Shown in pieces: positions 1-8,370 of a stretch of 64,000 bases of DNA. Source of the stretch: Nonomuraea polychroma (GTDB lineage Bacteria > Actinomycetota > Actinomycetes > Streptosporangiales > Streptosporangiaceae); contig NZ_SAUN01000001.1 of assembly GCF_004011505.1 (NCBI RefSeq), positions 3,844,001 through 3,908,000 of the forward strand, read 5' to 3'. Every line of letters begins with the position of its first letter. Within the stretch, counting starts at the first letter, position 1. Under the pieces are notes generated by a model. It had not been told where the DNA came from. It made no database searches and saw nothing but the letters and a program-made list of their open reading frames with translations. The translations under genes were made by a program, and so were the position numbers.

Positions 1-2
1 AC

Positions 3-869
3 CTGCCCTACCACCCTGGGCACGAAGCGGTCGGCGTGGTGATCGCCGCGGGAGAGAACGTCGAGGGCTTCGCAGCCGGCGACCGGGTGGTCATCGAGCC
101 CAACATCTCCTGCGGCCAGTGCCCCCAGTGCCGCTCCGGCCGCTACAACATCTGCCAGGAGTTGCAGGTCTTCGGCTGCCAGACACCTGGCGCCATGGCG
201 GACCAGTTCACCGTTCCCTCCGACCGCGTTCACCGCATTCCCGAAGGCATGACCGATGTGGCGGCCGCTCTCATCGAGCCGCTGGCCACCCCGGTGCACG
301 CTGTGGCGAAAGCCGGTGATCTCACCGGCCGCAGCGTCGTCGTCCTCGGCGCCGGGCCCATCGGCCTGCTCACCCTCATCGCCGCCCGGCACGCGGGCGC
401 CGGCCGGATCATGGTCACGGACCTGATGGCCGACAAACTCAACCGGGCGCTGCGCCTCGGTGCCGACGTGGCCCTGCCCGCCGACGACCCCGATCTGGTC
501 ACCCGGGCCCATGCCGTACTCGGCGGGCCCGTCGACGTCGTCTTCGACTGCGTGGCCCGGGAACAGTCCATGGCTCAGGCCACCGACCTGGTGACCAAGG
601 GCGGGCGGATCATCGTCGTCGGTGTCGGAGCCGCCGGCTCCACCCCCATACGCCTGGACCTCGTCCAGGACCGGGAGATCCGTGTGGAAGGCACCCTCAT
701 GTACACCGCCGAGGACTACCGCGCCGCCATTTCCCTCATTACGTTGGGCGCCGTTGACACCAGCGAAATCGTCACCGCCACGTATGCGTTGGAGGATGCA
801 GGCGATGCCTTCGCCGCATCCCTCGACCCGCAACACGTCAAGGTCCTGGTCACCCTGGAAGGTCCGTAG
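3..869 (+). CDS. Zinc-dependent alcohol/polyol dehydrogenase, 5' end missing
   Basis: The reading frame is open at the left window edge, so the N-terminus lies outside; the GTG at 36 is internal. Medium-chain dehydrogenase (MDR) features follow in order: the catalytic-zinc motif GHEAVGVV just inside the window, the structural-zinc cysteines in CGQCPQCRSGRYNIC, then a Rossmann nucleotide site with GAGPIG and a downstream Asp (VTDL) that favours NAD over NADP. The family oxidises secondary alcohols of polyols or sugars to ketoses in the cytoplasm. A DeoR regulator, a HAD phosphatase and an FGGY kinase follow on the same strand, which suggests a polyol or sugar catabolic locus in which this enzyme makes the ketose that the kinase then phosphorylates. 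The substrate cannot be read from the sequence. About 289 codons are visible of a usual 340-350. Confidence 0.9.
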   Translation: MPYHPGHEAVGVVIAAGENVEGFAAGDRVVIEPNISCGQCPQCRSGRYNICQELQVFGCQTPGAMADQFTVPSDRVHRIPEGMTDVAAALIEPLATPVHAVAKAGDLTGRSVVVLGAGPIGLLTLIAARHAGAGRIMVTDLMADKLNRALRLGADVALPADDPDLVTRAHAVLGGPVDVVFDCVAREQSMAQATDLVTKGGRIIVVGVGAAGSTPIRLDLVQDREIRVEGTLMYTAEDYRAAISLITLGAVDTSEIVTATYALEDAGDAFAASLDPQHVKVLVTLEGP

Positions 870-1036
870 CAGTGCACAGGCGTCGAGCCGATCTTTTGGG
901 CCGGTCTTCTGGGGCCGGGGAGGCTGGCCCGCAGCCCCCGACGCCCTTGTGCGAAACTTCAGAGCCGGAATCGTCCGGCACGGCCCGCCAGCGGTCGCAC
1001 GACAGACACAGGACCCGGAAAGGAAGGAGAGCCGCA

Positions 1037-1843
1037 GTGCCCGCCAGGACACGGCTGTCGCAGGCCGCTGTCGAGGAGCGGCGTCAGGCCGTCCTGCGAT
1101 ACGTCGTCGAACACGGCGAGACCCGCATCGACGACCTCGCCGACCGCTTCGAGGTCAGCCTGATGACGATGCACCGCGACCTCGACGACCTCGCCAAGCG
1201 TTCCCTGCTGCGCAAGGAACGCGGCCGAGCCGTCGCCTTCCCCGCCCTCACCATGGAGACCGCCACCCGATTCCGTGAGAGCGTTGGCGTCCCGGTCAAG
1301 GCGGCGCTGTGCGCGGCCGCCGTCGACCGTATCAAGCCGGGCAGCACAGTGCTCATGGACGACTCCACCACCCTTTTTCCCCTGGCCCCTGCCCTCGCCC
1401 GGCTCGACCAGGTCACCGTCGTCACCAACTCGGTCGGCCTGGCGCAGCGCCTGGGATCCGTTCCCGGCGTGGACGTCACCCTGCTCGGCGGGCGCTATCA
1501 CGGCGACTTCAGCTCTTGCACGGGACCCGCTGTCACCCGCGCCCTGTCCCACATCCGCGCCGATCTCGCCCTGTTGTCCGCCACCGCGGTCCTTTCTGGC
1601 CGGCTCTTCCACCCCTTGAGCGAGTACATCGAGGTGAAGCTGAGCATGCTCGCCTCCGCCGAGCAGGCTCTGCTCCTCGTGGATCATTCGAAATTCGGCA
1701 AGACCGCCACCTACGGGTACGGCACCGTGGCCGACTACCACGCGGTCATCACTGACACCAGTACCTCCGACGCGGAGATCGCGGCCATCCGCGGCTTCGG
1801 AGTCCCCGTACACGCAGTCGACCCTGAAACCCCTGCACCGTGA
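1037..1843 (+). CDS. DeoR-family transcriptional regulator
   Basis: This is a 268-residue cytoplasmic DNA-binding protein. A DeoR-type helix-turn-helix lies at about residues 10-60 (RRQAVLRYVVEHGETRIDDL, then the recognition stretch SLMTMHRDLDDL). The C-terminal sugar-phosphate sensor domain shows typical DeoR motifs: a DDSTT stretch, VVTNS, LLGGRYHGDF and VDHSKFG. The frame is open back to GTG 872, but GTG 1037 is preferred because AGGAAGGAG sits six bases upstream and the helix-turn-helix begins just after it. The gene overlaps the next one by 4 bp (GTGA), so the two are probably translationally coupled. By family it represses neighbouring carbohydrate genes and is released by a phosphorylated sugar; regulation of the dehydrogenase and kinase beside it is inference. 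Confidence 0.9.
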   Translation: MPARTRLSQAAVEERRQAVLRYVVEHGETRIDDLADRFEVSLMTMHRDLDDLAKRSLLRKERGRAVAFPALTMETATRFRESVGVPVKAALCAAAVDRIKPGSTVLMDDSTTLFPLAPALARLDQVTVVTNSVGLAQRLGSVPGVDVTLLGGRYHGDFSSCTGPAVTRALSHIRADLALLSATAVLSGRLFHPLSEYIEVKLSMLASAEQALLLVDHSKFGKTATYGYGTVADYHAVITDTSTSDAEIAAIRGFGVPVHAVDPETPAP

Positions 1844-2577
1844 TACAGACTCTGTTCGAAACCCCCAGCGCATATCGCCTCACCGCCGCCGAGACGGCCG
1901 CTCCCCTGCCACGGGTCGAAGCCGTGCTGTTCGACTTCAGCAACACGATCTTCCAGATGATCGATCTGGAGACGTGGCTGCACCGGATCGGAGAGGCCAC
2001 CGGTCGCCTCGCTTCGCTGGACGAGCCCGGCGCCGTGGCCGAGATCTCCCGGCAGCTGCGTGAGGCCTTCCGGCTGCCCTCCGTCGTCGCCCTTCAGGAA
2101 GGCCGGGATCGATCGTCCGAGCGACACCGCCGCGCCATGTGGGGATGGTGGGGGCACGTCGACTTCCTGCGAGGTGTGGAGGACGCGGCCTACAGGGAGC
2201 TCACGGCGCCGGACGCCTGGGTCCCCTACCCCGACACCAAGCCCACCCTGCAGGCACTGCTCGATCACGGACTGCGCATCGGCATCGTGAGCGACTTCGC
2301 ATGGGACCTGCGTACCCATCTCGCCCACCACAGGCTGGACGACCTGATCCACGGCTGCGTCATCTCCTGTGAGCAGGACCGCGAAAAACCTGATCCCCAC
2401 CTGTTCCTCAAAGCCTGCGCCGACCTCGGCGTGGACGCTCGTGCCACGCTCATGGTCGGCGACAACCCGATCCGCGACGGCGGTGCCGCCGCCTGCGGGC
2501 TGCGAACGTATATCTTGCCGGCCGAGAACCGCACCGGCGACCGCGGCCTGGCTGACGTTCTCCGGCTCGTGACCTGA
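1840..2577 (+). CDS. HAD-family hydrolase
   Basis: This 245-residue protein starts at GTG 1840 inside the stop of the DeoR gene. HAD motifs are readable: motif I at about residues 29-36 (VLFDFSNT), where the second acid of the usual DxDxT is replaced by Ser; motif II around GIVSD; the motif III lysine in EKPDPH; and motif IV in MVGDNPIRD. The DFSNT form keeps the nucleophilic Asp but lacks the canonical general acid, so phosphatase chemistry may be altered. HAD phosphatases in sugar operons usually dephosphorylate sugar or polyol phosphates. Context suggests the same here, but the substrate is unknown. Confidence 0.85.
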   Translation: MIQTLFETPSAYRLTAAETAAPLPRVEAVLFDFSNTIFQMIDLETWLHRIGEATGRLASLDEPGAVAEISRQLREAFRLPSVVALQEGRDRSSERHRRAMWGWWGHVDFLRGVEDAAYRELTAPDAWVPYPDTKPTLQALLDHGLRIGIVSDFAWDLRTHLAHHRLDDLIHGCVISCEQDREKPDPHLFLKACADLGVDARATLMVGDNPIRDGGAAACGLRTYILPAENRTGDRGLADVLRLVT

Positions 2578-2605
2578 CCTCCACCCTCAGACCGGCGCGA
2601 GTGTC

Positions 2606-2737
2606 TCAGTGGTCGTTCTCCAGGTGGAGCCGGAGCAGGTCCACGCTGTGGGCGTTGCCGCTCGGGGTGCGGATGACGGTGTGGATGCGCTGCTGTGTCG
2701 GTTCTCGTTCGGTCGCCCATGCCGCCGGCTTCTTCAC
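2606..2737 (-). CDS. Small hypothetical ORF
   Basis: A possible 43-residue protein from GTG 2737. The C-terminal part (RIHTVIRTPSGNAHSVDLLR) has a plausible protein-like composition and ends at a TGA at 2606. A GGAG lies almost on top of the start, so initiation is doubtful. It may be the tail of a decayed larger gene, because the frame stays open further upstream. No function is assigned. Confidence 0.3.
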   Translation of the reverse strand: MKKPAAWATEREPTQQRIHTVIRTPSGNAHSVDLLRLHLENDH

Positions 2738-3143
2738 CTCCGTATCTTCACCGCGGCGGTGAGTCGGAGCCGGGCAGCCCTTGGTGGGGGGCTTGACATT
2801 GTCCGGGCCGCGCCGGCTTTGGCCGGCGGGGCATCGTTGTCTGGTAGCACATCGTGAGCGGCTCATGGGACATGCCGGAGGGTCTGTGGATCATTCAGCA
2901 CCGGAGCCGGTGGGAACGACCCCTGCGGCTCGTGGTCGAAGGGGAGCAAAGGCCGGCTGGGCACGGGATCGGCGGCCTCAATCACATCAACCGCCGAGCC
3001 GGTCTTTTCGTCCTCCGAACAGGTAGACCAGTCCCGCCAGCTGATAATGTCACCGAAAGTCAGCATTCACGGACTTAAAACCAGATCCATTCGTCATCGA
3101 CGTGACCAGAAGGTCTATCGTCTTGATCGTTCGTCTTGCTCTG
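2738..3143. other. Gap without a recognised gene
   Basis: About 400 bp between the HAD gene region and the integrase remnant. Short overlapping frames are present on both strands but none has a convincing start, ribosome binding site or recognisable motif. It is probably debris upstream of the recombinase fragment at 3144. Confidence 0.5.
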
Positions 3144-3263
3144 ATGGTGATGGCAAGGTGGCCGGAGTTGGCGCCGGCGGTGGTGAAGGATTTCCGGGTG
3201 GCGCGTGCACCGGCCACCGCGGAGGATCTGGAGGCCTTGAAGACCGACGTGCTGGCTGGATGA
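3144..3263 (+). pseudogene. Integrase N-terminal remnant
   Basis: The frame from ATG 3144 encodes 39 residues (RWPELAPAVVKDFRVARAPA, then AEDLEALKTDVLAG) and stops at TGA 3261. From memory this matches the N-terminus of actinobacterial tyrosine recombinases, in which the DVLAG stretch continues into the SAM-like core-binding domain. Here it is cut at that point, 16 bp before the kinase start. It is read as a leftover of a mobile element inserted or deleted inside the sugar locus. No catalytic domain remains. Confidence 0.55.
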
Positions 3264-3279
3264 AGAGGACGTGACCGGT

Positions 3280-4752
3280 ATGTTCCTCCTGGGGATCGAC
3301 GCGGGCCAGACCGCCACGAAGGCCGCACTCTTCGATCCGGACGGCCGCGAGATCGCATCATCCCGCGTCGCCGCGCGAATCGAGGCGCCGCGCCCACGCT
3401 GGCAGGAACGCGACATGGAGGGGCTGTGGCGAGAATGCGCGGCGGCGGTACGCGACTGCCTAGGACGGGCGGGCGTCAGGCCCGCGCAGGTCGCCGCGGT
3501 GGGGTTGGCCGGCCACGGCGACGGGGCGTATCTCGTCGACGAGGCGCTGCGGCCGGTACGGCCGGCCATCCTGGCCACAGACTCGCGCGCGCATTTCTAT
3601 GCCGAGACCGTGAGCCGTTCCGGCTCGGCCGGGCAGGCGCTGGCGCTCACCGGCCAGGTGCCCTTCGCGGCCTCGCCCGCCTCGCTCCTGGCGTGGCTGC
3701 GCGACCACGAGCCGGACCGCCTGGCGCGCGCCCGGTGGGCGCTCTTCTGCAAGGACTGGATCCGGTTGCGGCTGACCGGCGGCGTTGCCACGGACCCCAC
3801 TGAGGCGAGCGCCTCCTTCACCGATGTTCACAACCAGGAGTGGAGCAGTCGGGCGCTCGAACTGTACGGCCTACCTGAGGTGGCCGGTCTGCTGCCGCCC
3901 ATCCACGCCAGCGCCGAGGTCGTCGGCGAGGTTTCCGCCGACGGCGCCGAGGCGACCGGCCTGGCCGCCGGAACTGCCGTGGTCACCGGCGCCCACGACG
4001 TGGACGCCGCGGCGATAGGCGTCGGCGCCGCCGACCCTGGCCGGCTCAGTCTGGTGATGGGGACGTTCAGCATCAATCAGATCGTCGCCACCGCCCCGGT
4101 CTGCGACGTGCGCTGGCAGGCCAGAGCCTTCGTGCGCCCTCGGCAGTGGCTGCACATGTACACCTCGCCCTCCGGCGCGGCGAACCTCGAATGGGCCCTG
4201 GACCGGTTCGGCCCACACAGGCCCGACGGGAGCCCCGACCACGCGGCCGCTCTTGCCGAGGCAGCACGCTCCGACCCCGAAGCCGTCCCGGTCTATCTGC
4301 CCTTCCTGTACGGCTCGCCGCACGGCGACGACATCGACGCCGCACTGGTCGGCCTGCGCGGATGGCACGATCGCGGAAGCGTCATCCGCGCGGTCCTGCA
4401 GGGTGTGGCCTTCAATCACCGTCACCATGTCGACGCCCTGCGTGAGCGTTTCCCCATCGACGCTCCGGCCCGGCTGTGCGGTGGCGGGGCACGCAGCCTC
4501 ATGTGGAGCCGGCTGATGGCCGATGTCCTTGGACTGGCCGTCGAGCTATCCGATGCCGGGGAGGCCGGTGCGCGGGGAGCGTCGGTCCTGGCGGGGGTCG
4601 GCATCGGCGTTTACGCCGACCTGTCCGAAGGAATCGCCCGGACTGTCCGGGTGGTGCATCGCCACGACCCCGACCCGGTTATGACAGATCGCTTGAGCGT
4701 GACCTATGAGCGCTACCAAAGCGTCATCAAGGCGCTGCTCACTCTCCGTTGA
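3280..4752 (+). CDS. FGGY-family carbohydrate kinase
   Basis: This is a 490-residue cytoplasmic sugar kinase. The N-terminal phosphate loop reads GIDAGQTATKAALFD. The central FGGY region includes TGAHDVDAAAIGVG and MGTFSINQ, and the C-terminal adenosine-binding loop reads LCGGGARSLMWSRLMAD. The FSINQ motif and overall pattern are closest, from memory, to L-xylulose or erythritol-type kinases rather than glycerol kinase. ATG 3280 is preferred over GTG 3271 because AGAGGA lies about 10 bases upstream of the ATG but abuts the GTG. It is likely the phosphorylating step of the locus that includes the dehydrogenase at the left edge. An integrase remnant separates it from the HAD gene, so it may have its own promoter or have been displaced. 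Confidence 0.9.
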   Translation: MFLLGIDAGQTATKAALFDPDGREIASSRVAARIEAPRPRWQERDMEGLWRECAAAVRDCLGRAGVRPAQVAAVGLAGHGDGAYLVDEALRPVRPAILATDSRAHFYAETVSRSGSAGQALALTGQVPFAASPASLLAWLRDHEPDRLARARWALFCKDWIRLRLTGGVATDPTEASASFTDVHNQEWSSRALELYGLPEVAGLLPPIHASAEVVGEVSADGAEATGLAAGTAVVTGAHDVDAAAIGVGAADPGRLSLVMGTFSINQIVATAPVCDVRWQARAFVRPRQWLHMYTSPSGAANLEWALDRFGPHRPDGSPDHAAALAEAARSDPEAVPVYLPFLYGSPHGDDIDAALVGLRGWHDRGSVIRAVLQGVAFNHRHHVDALRERFPIDAPARLCGGGARSLMWSRLMADVLGLAVELSDAGEAGARGASVLAGVGIGVYADLSEGIARTVRVVHRHDPDPVMTDRLSVTYERYQSVIKALLTLR

Positions 4753-4769
4753 CCGACACCGTTCCAGCA

Positions 4770-5110
4770 CCAGCAGGTCGACGTGGTCGGCACGCCGGAT
4801 CAGCTCGGCGCCGGCGCGCGCGGCGGCCAGCGTCCTGCTCGACAGCGTCGCGGTAGGCATCTGTGCCGTTGACTGCCAGCGAGAACCAGAACGGCAGTCC
4901 GCGGGCGCGTCGGGTGAGATGGATGGCGTAGTCGGACGGATTCCACTCGCCCTTGACCGTGACGGTCTCGACGTATGCGGCATGCTGGGTGTGGGCCTCG
5001 CGTGCCTGCGTTGGATCGCGACAGAGAAGGGCGCAGCAGTCGAACGGGCCGAACAGCCACTTGTGCGGGTCGACGATGAACGAGTCGGCTTCCGTCGCGG
5101 GGCTCGCGCC
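4770..5110 (-). pseudogene. PLP-dependent decarboxylase remnant
   Basis: Reading right to left directly after the stop of the phosphotransferase gene, the frame gives ATEADSFIVDPHKWLFGPFD, CCALLCRDP and NPSDYAIHL. SFIVDPHKW is the PLP-lysine motif of group II (aromatic-L-amino-acid-type) decarboxylases. After YRDAVEQ the homology moves to another frame (TLAAARAGAELIRRADHVDL), so there is a frameshift near 4850. The 5' half is missing (cut near 5110) and the 3' end is lost near 4770, just beyond the kinase stop. The fragment cannot make an active enzyme. Confidence 0.75.
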
Positions 5111-5125
5111 AGCCGTACTTCCGAC

Positions 5126-6136
5126 TCACCCGTACCTGCCGGCGGCCGCGAGTGACCGGAGCTTTCCGCCGTTGGCATCGAGCCAGCGGGTCGTGTCCTC
5201 CAGCTTGCGGATCCGGTCGGCGACCTCGCCGAGCTGTGCCTCCCCGTTCAGCCAGCGGCCCGCCCGCCACAGGACGCTGCCGACCGCCCGGGCGAGGAGC
5301 AGCCGGGGAAGCGCGTCGGCTTCGGCGGCGTCCAGCGGGCGGACCGAGGCGTACCCCCGGAGGAAGGCCGCCGTGCGGAGCTGCCAGTCGCGCGTCTCCA
5401 GAGCCCCGCTGTAGAACAGCGCCGCCATCACGTCTTGAACCAGGAACCCGACCCCGGCGAACTCGAAGTCAAGCAGCCCGCTCACCTCCCCGGTGTCCTC
5501 GTCGACCAGCACGTTCCAGGCCGCGAGGTCACCGTGGATGACCTGGGTCGGCAGCGCGCCGCCGCCCGCAGACCACTCCTGCCCGACGCGGCGTGCCACG
5601 GCGTCGAGACGGGCGGCCCGCTCCGCACTGATCCCGGCGGCGCGCAGCTGACGGCAAAGGGCGCCGACGTGCGGCACGGCGGGGTGCGCCAGGAGAGGGT
5701 CACCGCGCCAGTCCCCCAGCCCGTCTTCTGGTGGCACGCCCCGCATCGCCTCGCCGAGCAGCCCGGCCGCCCGGCCGAAGCGCTCGAGTGCCGTCTGGCC
5801 CGTGAGGTCGGGCCGCACGCCGGGGATCCACCGGCAGACCGTGGCGGGCCCGGCCGCGGTCTCGATCACCGTGTCTCCGCTGGGCGCGGCGACTGGTTCG
5901 GGCACCTGGAAGGGAAGTCCGGCCTGCCGTAGCCACCGCAGGATCCGGTGCTCGGCGCCGACCTGCGCGGCGGACAGGGTCTGGCTGACCCGGAGCACGA
6001 ATCGGAGGCCCCCCTGGCGGAGCATGAACGTCTGGTTGTTGGTCCCCTGCTCGGCTGGGATGATCGTCGTGCCCGGGGGGAAACCCCACGCTGCCGGCAG
6101 CCGGGCCAGGAACTCCAGGTCGGTGGGCGTGGTCAC
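5126..6136 (-). CDS. Aminoglycoside phosphotransferase (APH)-fold kinase
   Basis: This 336-residue protein has the APH/choline-kinase fold. An N-terminal nucleotide lobe carries EQGTNNQTF and LRFVLRVS. The catalytic loop is VIHGDLAAWNVLVDE, with the HGDxxxxN pattern, and the metal-binding Asp is in GLLDFEFAG. GTG 6136 (TTPTDLEFLARL) is chosen because conserved sequence starts there; the frame is open to 6208, and no strong ribosome binding site is visible for either start. Members phosphorylate aminoglycosides, homoserine, fructosamines or other small molecules. The substrate is not evident, and a resistance role should not be assumed. Confidence 0.85.
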   Translation of the reverse strand: MTTPTDLEFLARLPAAWGFPPGTTIIPAEQGTNNQTFMLRQGGLRFVLRVSQTLSAAQVGAEHRILRWLRQAGLPFQVPEPVAAPSGDTVIETAAGPATVCRWIPGVRPDLTGQTALERFGRAAGLLGEAMRGVPPEDGLGDWRGDPLLAHPAVPHVGALCRQLRAAGISAERAARLDAVARRVGQEWSAGGGALPTQVIHGDLAAWNVLVDEDTGEVSGLLDFEFAGVGFLVQDVMAALFYSGALETRDWQLRTAAFLRGYASVRPLDAAEADALPRLLLARAVGSVLWRAGRWLNGEAQLGEVADRIRKLEDTTRWLDANGGKLRSLAAAGRYG

Positions 6137-6834
6137 GCGCCAATTCTGGCGGCATGCCCAGGCCGGCGCGCAACCGGTTATAGGCGCCCTCAGAGCAAGA
6201 GTCGGCAAAGGGTTCTAATTCTGGTCAACCAGCCGGGGCCGCGCTTTCCTACTCGGGTCGAGTCAAGGTATGACCAGAAGCGGCCATCAGTCGATCATGT
6301 TCGTAATCTAGGAAGTACGGCTGGCGTGAGCCCCGCGACGGAGCTCGGTAGCTCATATTTTCGCAGGTCAGAGAATTCAAGCCCCGCTCATGGTCGGAAT
6401 TCCTGTTGTCTCGGGCGAACCCGAAGATGAGGCGTGGGTGGCGAGGTTTCTTATCCATTCGCTTAGACGGTCCTTGAACTTGGCCTCAAAAGCGGGCTGG
6501 TTGAGGAGTTTCGCGACCTCCTTCAGGAAGCGGGGGCGAGTGTGTCGATTGGCTGCGACACCCCTGCCCGACGACGTCGCGGCCGCCGTGGCGCGTCCTG
6601 GTCGGCCACGCCACCGATCTCGTGCTGGCGCCTGCGGTGGGGACGCAGTTCCTCGACGTCCGGACACTGATCGGCACGGGCAAGGAGGCGCTGCACCCCG
6701 AGCCGCGTCGGCCTACTGTCCCCTTCACGGATGAGCACGGCTCCCTCCGAAGGGAGGATGCGCATAGTACCGGGGCGCTGCCAGGGTCGAAAGCAGGCGG
6801 CCGCTGGGCCGCCCGATCCGGAAGGACTCCAGCA
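6137..6834. other. Gene-poor interval with two protein-like fragments
   Basis: About 700 bp with no gene I can name. On the minus strand the frame ending at 6377 gives a convincing-looking tail (FLKEVAKLLNQPAFEAKFKD) but no credible start. On the plus strand, 6600-6750 reads VGHATDLVLAPAVGTQFLDV in the frame that runs into the lipase. These could be tails of decayed genes. The leader of the lipase gene lies at the right end. Confidence 0.4.
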
Positions 6835-8121
6835 GTGTTATCGAGACACACCAGGGTGGTGCGGGGTTCGGCGCTGATCGCGGGCCTCGCGCTCGCGTGC
6901 GGGCTCACCGCAACCGCTCCCGCCGTGGCGGCGGAGCAGGCCAGGCTCACCGCGCCGACCCTCACCGGCCAGTACGACGTCGGCACCATCGACCTCCACC
7001 TCGTCGACCCGTCCCGCCCCGATCCGTGGAAACCGGAACGGCGCCGGGAACTCATGGTCACCGTCACCTACCCGGCGGACCGGTTCGCCAAGGGCCCGCG
7101 GGCACCGTGGCTCACGCCCGGCATGAGCACCGTCATCGACCAGGCGCTGGCGGGCGAGGACTACCTCGATCTCCCGGCCGGCTCCATCGACTGGGCGTCG
7201 GCGAAGCGAAGGGCCGAGACCGGCGTCTCCGTGGCGCACGGCGCGCCGAAGCCGGTCGCGCTCTTCTCCCCTGGCTTCGGCGTCCCACGCGAGACGTACT
7301 CGGCGATCGTCGACGACCTGGCGAGCCGCGGCTACGTGGTCGTCTCGCTCTCGCACACCTACGAGAGCGTGGCGGTCGAGTTTCCTGGCGGGCGGCTCGA
7401 ACTCGCGGTGTCCGAGGGTGAAGGCCCCGAATTCGAGAACAAGGCGCTCGACGCCCGGGTCGCCGACAGCCGGTTCGTCCTCGACCAGCTTACGAAGATC
7501 ACCCGAGGCGAGAACCCCGACACGGGGAAGCGGCCGCTCCCCCGCGGGCTCGGCCGATCGCTCGACCTGTCCCGGGTCGGCGCCTACGGGCACTCCTCCG
7601 GCGGGTTCACCGCGGGCGAGACGATGGTCCACGACCGCCGTGTGGACGCCGGGATCAACCTGGACGGCGCGATGGCGACCGCGGTCGGCTATCCCCCGGG
7701 AAGTCCATACGTGCCGGGCGAAGTCACCAAACGCGGCCTGGACAGGCCGTTCCTCCTGATGGGCGCCGAGGGCGTCGACGAGAACGGGAAACCGCTCGAG
7801 CACACGCACCGGCATCCCGAATTCGACCGCAGCTGGGCGGACTTCTGGGCCAGCCAGAAAGGCTGGAAGCGGGATCTGCTGCTGCGCGGCGGCAGCACGC
7901 ACATGGCCTACAGCGATCTGCAGATCATCGTGCCGCAACTCGGCGCGCGCGTGGCGCCGGAGAAGCGTGAGGCGGTCATCGGCACCATCGATCCCCGTCG
8001 TTCACTGGCCGCGCAACGGGACTACATCGGCGCGTTCTTCGATCTGCACCTTCGCGGACGGGACCTGCACCTGTTCGACGGCGAATCCCCGCGGCACCCG
8101 AACATCGACTTCATCGACTAG
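6835..8121 (+). CDS. Secreted alpha/beta hydrolase, PAF-acetylhydrolase-like lipase
   Basis: This is a 428-residue precursor. The frame is open from 6622, but GTG 6835 is preferred: GAAGGA lies 8-9 bases upstream and the product then begins with a clear signal peptide (basic VLSRHTRVVR, hydrophobic GSALIAGLALACG, cleavage near APAVA-AEQ). The hydrolase core has ALFSPGFGVPRETYSAIVDD, the nucleophile elbow GHSSGG, a candidate acid in GINLDGAM and a candidate histidine in STHMAYSD. The order and spacing match bacterial relatives of plasma PAF acetylhydrolase and lipase. It probably acts outside the cell on short or oxidised acyl esters; the substrate is inference. The gene stands alone, with gene-poor DNA on both sides. 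Confidence 0.88.
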   Translation: MLSRHTRVVRGSALIAGLALACGLTATAPAVAAEQARLTAPTLTGQYDVGTIDLHLVDPSRPDPWKPERRRELMVTVTYPADRFAKGPRAPWLTPGMSTVIDQALAGEDYLDLPAGSIDWASAKRRAETGVSVAHGAPKPVALFSPGFGVPRETYSAIVDDLASRGYVVVSLSHTYESVAVEFPGGRLELAVSEGEGPEFENKALDARVADSRFVLDQLTKITRGENPDTGKRPLPRGLGRSLDLSRVGAYGHSSGGFTAGETMVHDRRVDAGINLDGAMATAVGYPPGSPYVPGEVTKRGLDRPFLLMGAEGVDENGKPLEHTHRHPEFDRSWADFWASQKGWKRDLLLRGGSTHMAYSDLQIIVPQLGARVAPEKREAVIGTIDPRRSLAAQRDYIGAFFDLHLRGRDLHLFDGESPRHPNIDFID

Positions 8122-8370
8122 GGGCTGAAGGGGACTTCTCCGCATGTGATCGGGTGAAGGGCGCTTTCGCCGCGGCACGGTGGGCAACCCGGCGGCGCAG
8201 CTGATGCGCCGCTCGGCCCGCAGTCGCGCCTGCTCGTCGAGTGCGGTGCGCGGTCAGGACGAACCTGGCCCCGGTGTCGTTCCGCCTGCAGGCAAAAATC
8301 CGACTCCACCACCCGCTTCTGTGCGTGTGATCGCTATTCAACCATCGCGAGTTGTCGTTCTCTTAGGCCC

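Noticed and set aside
5126..6136. A confirmed aminoglycoside resistance gene
   Set aside because: The APH fold is clear but covers many substrates; nothing in the sequence points to aminoglycosides.
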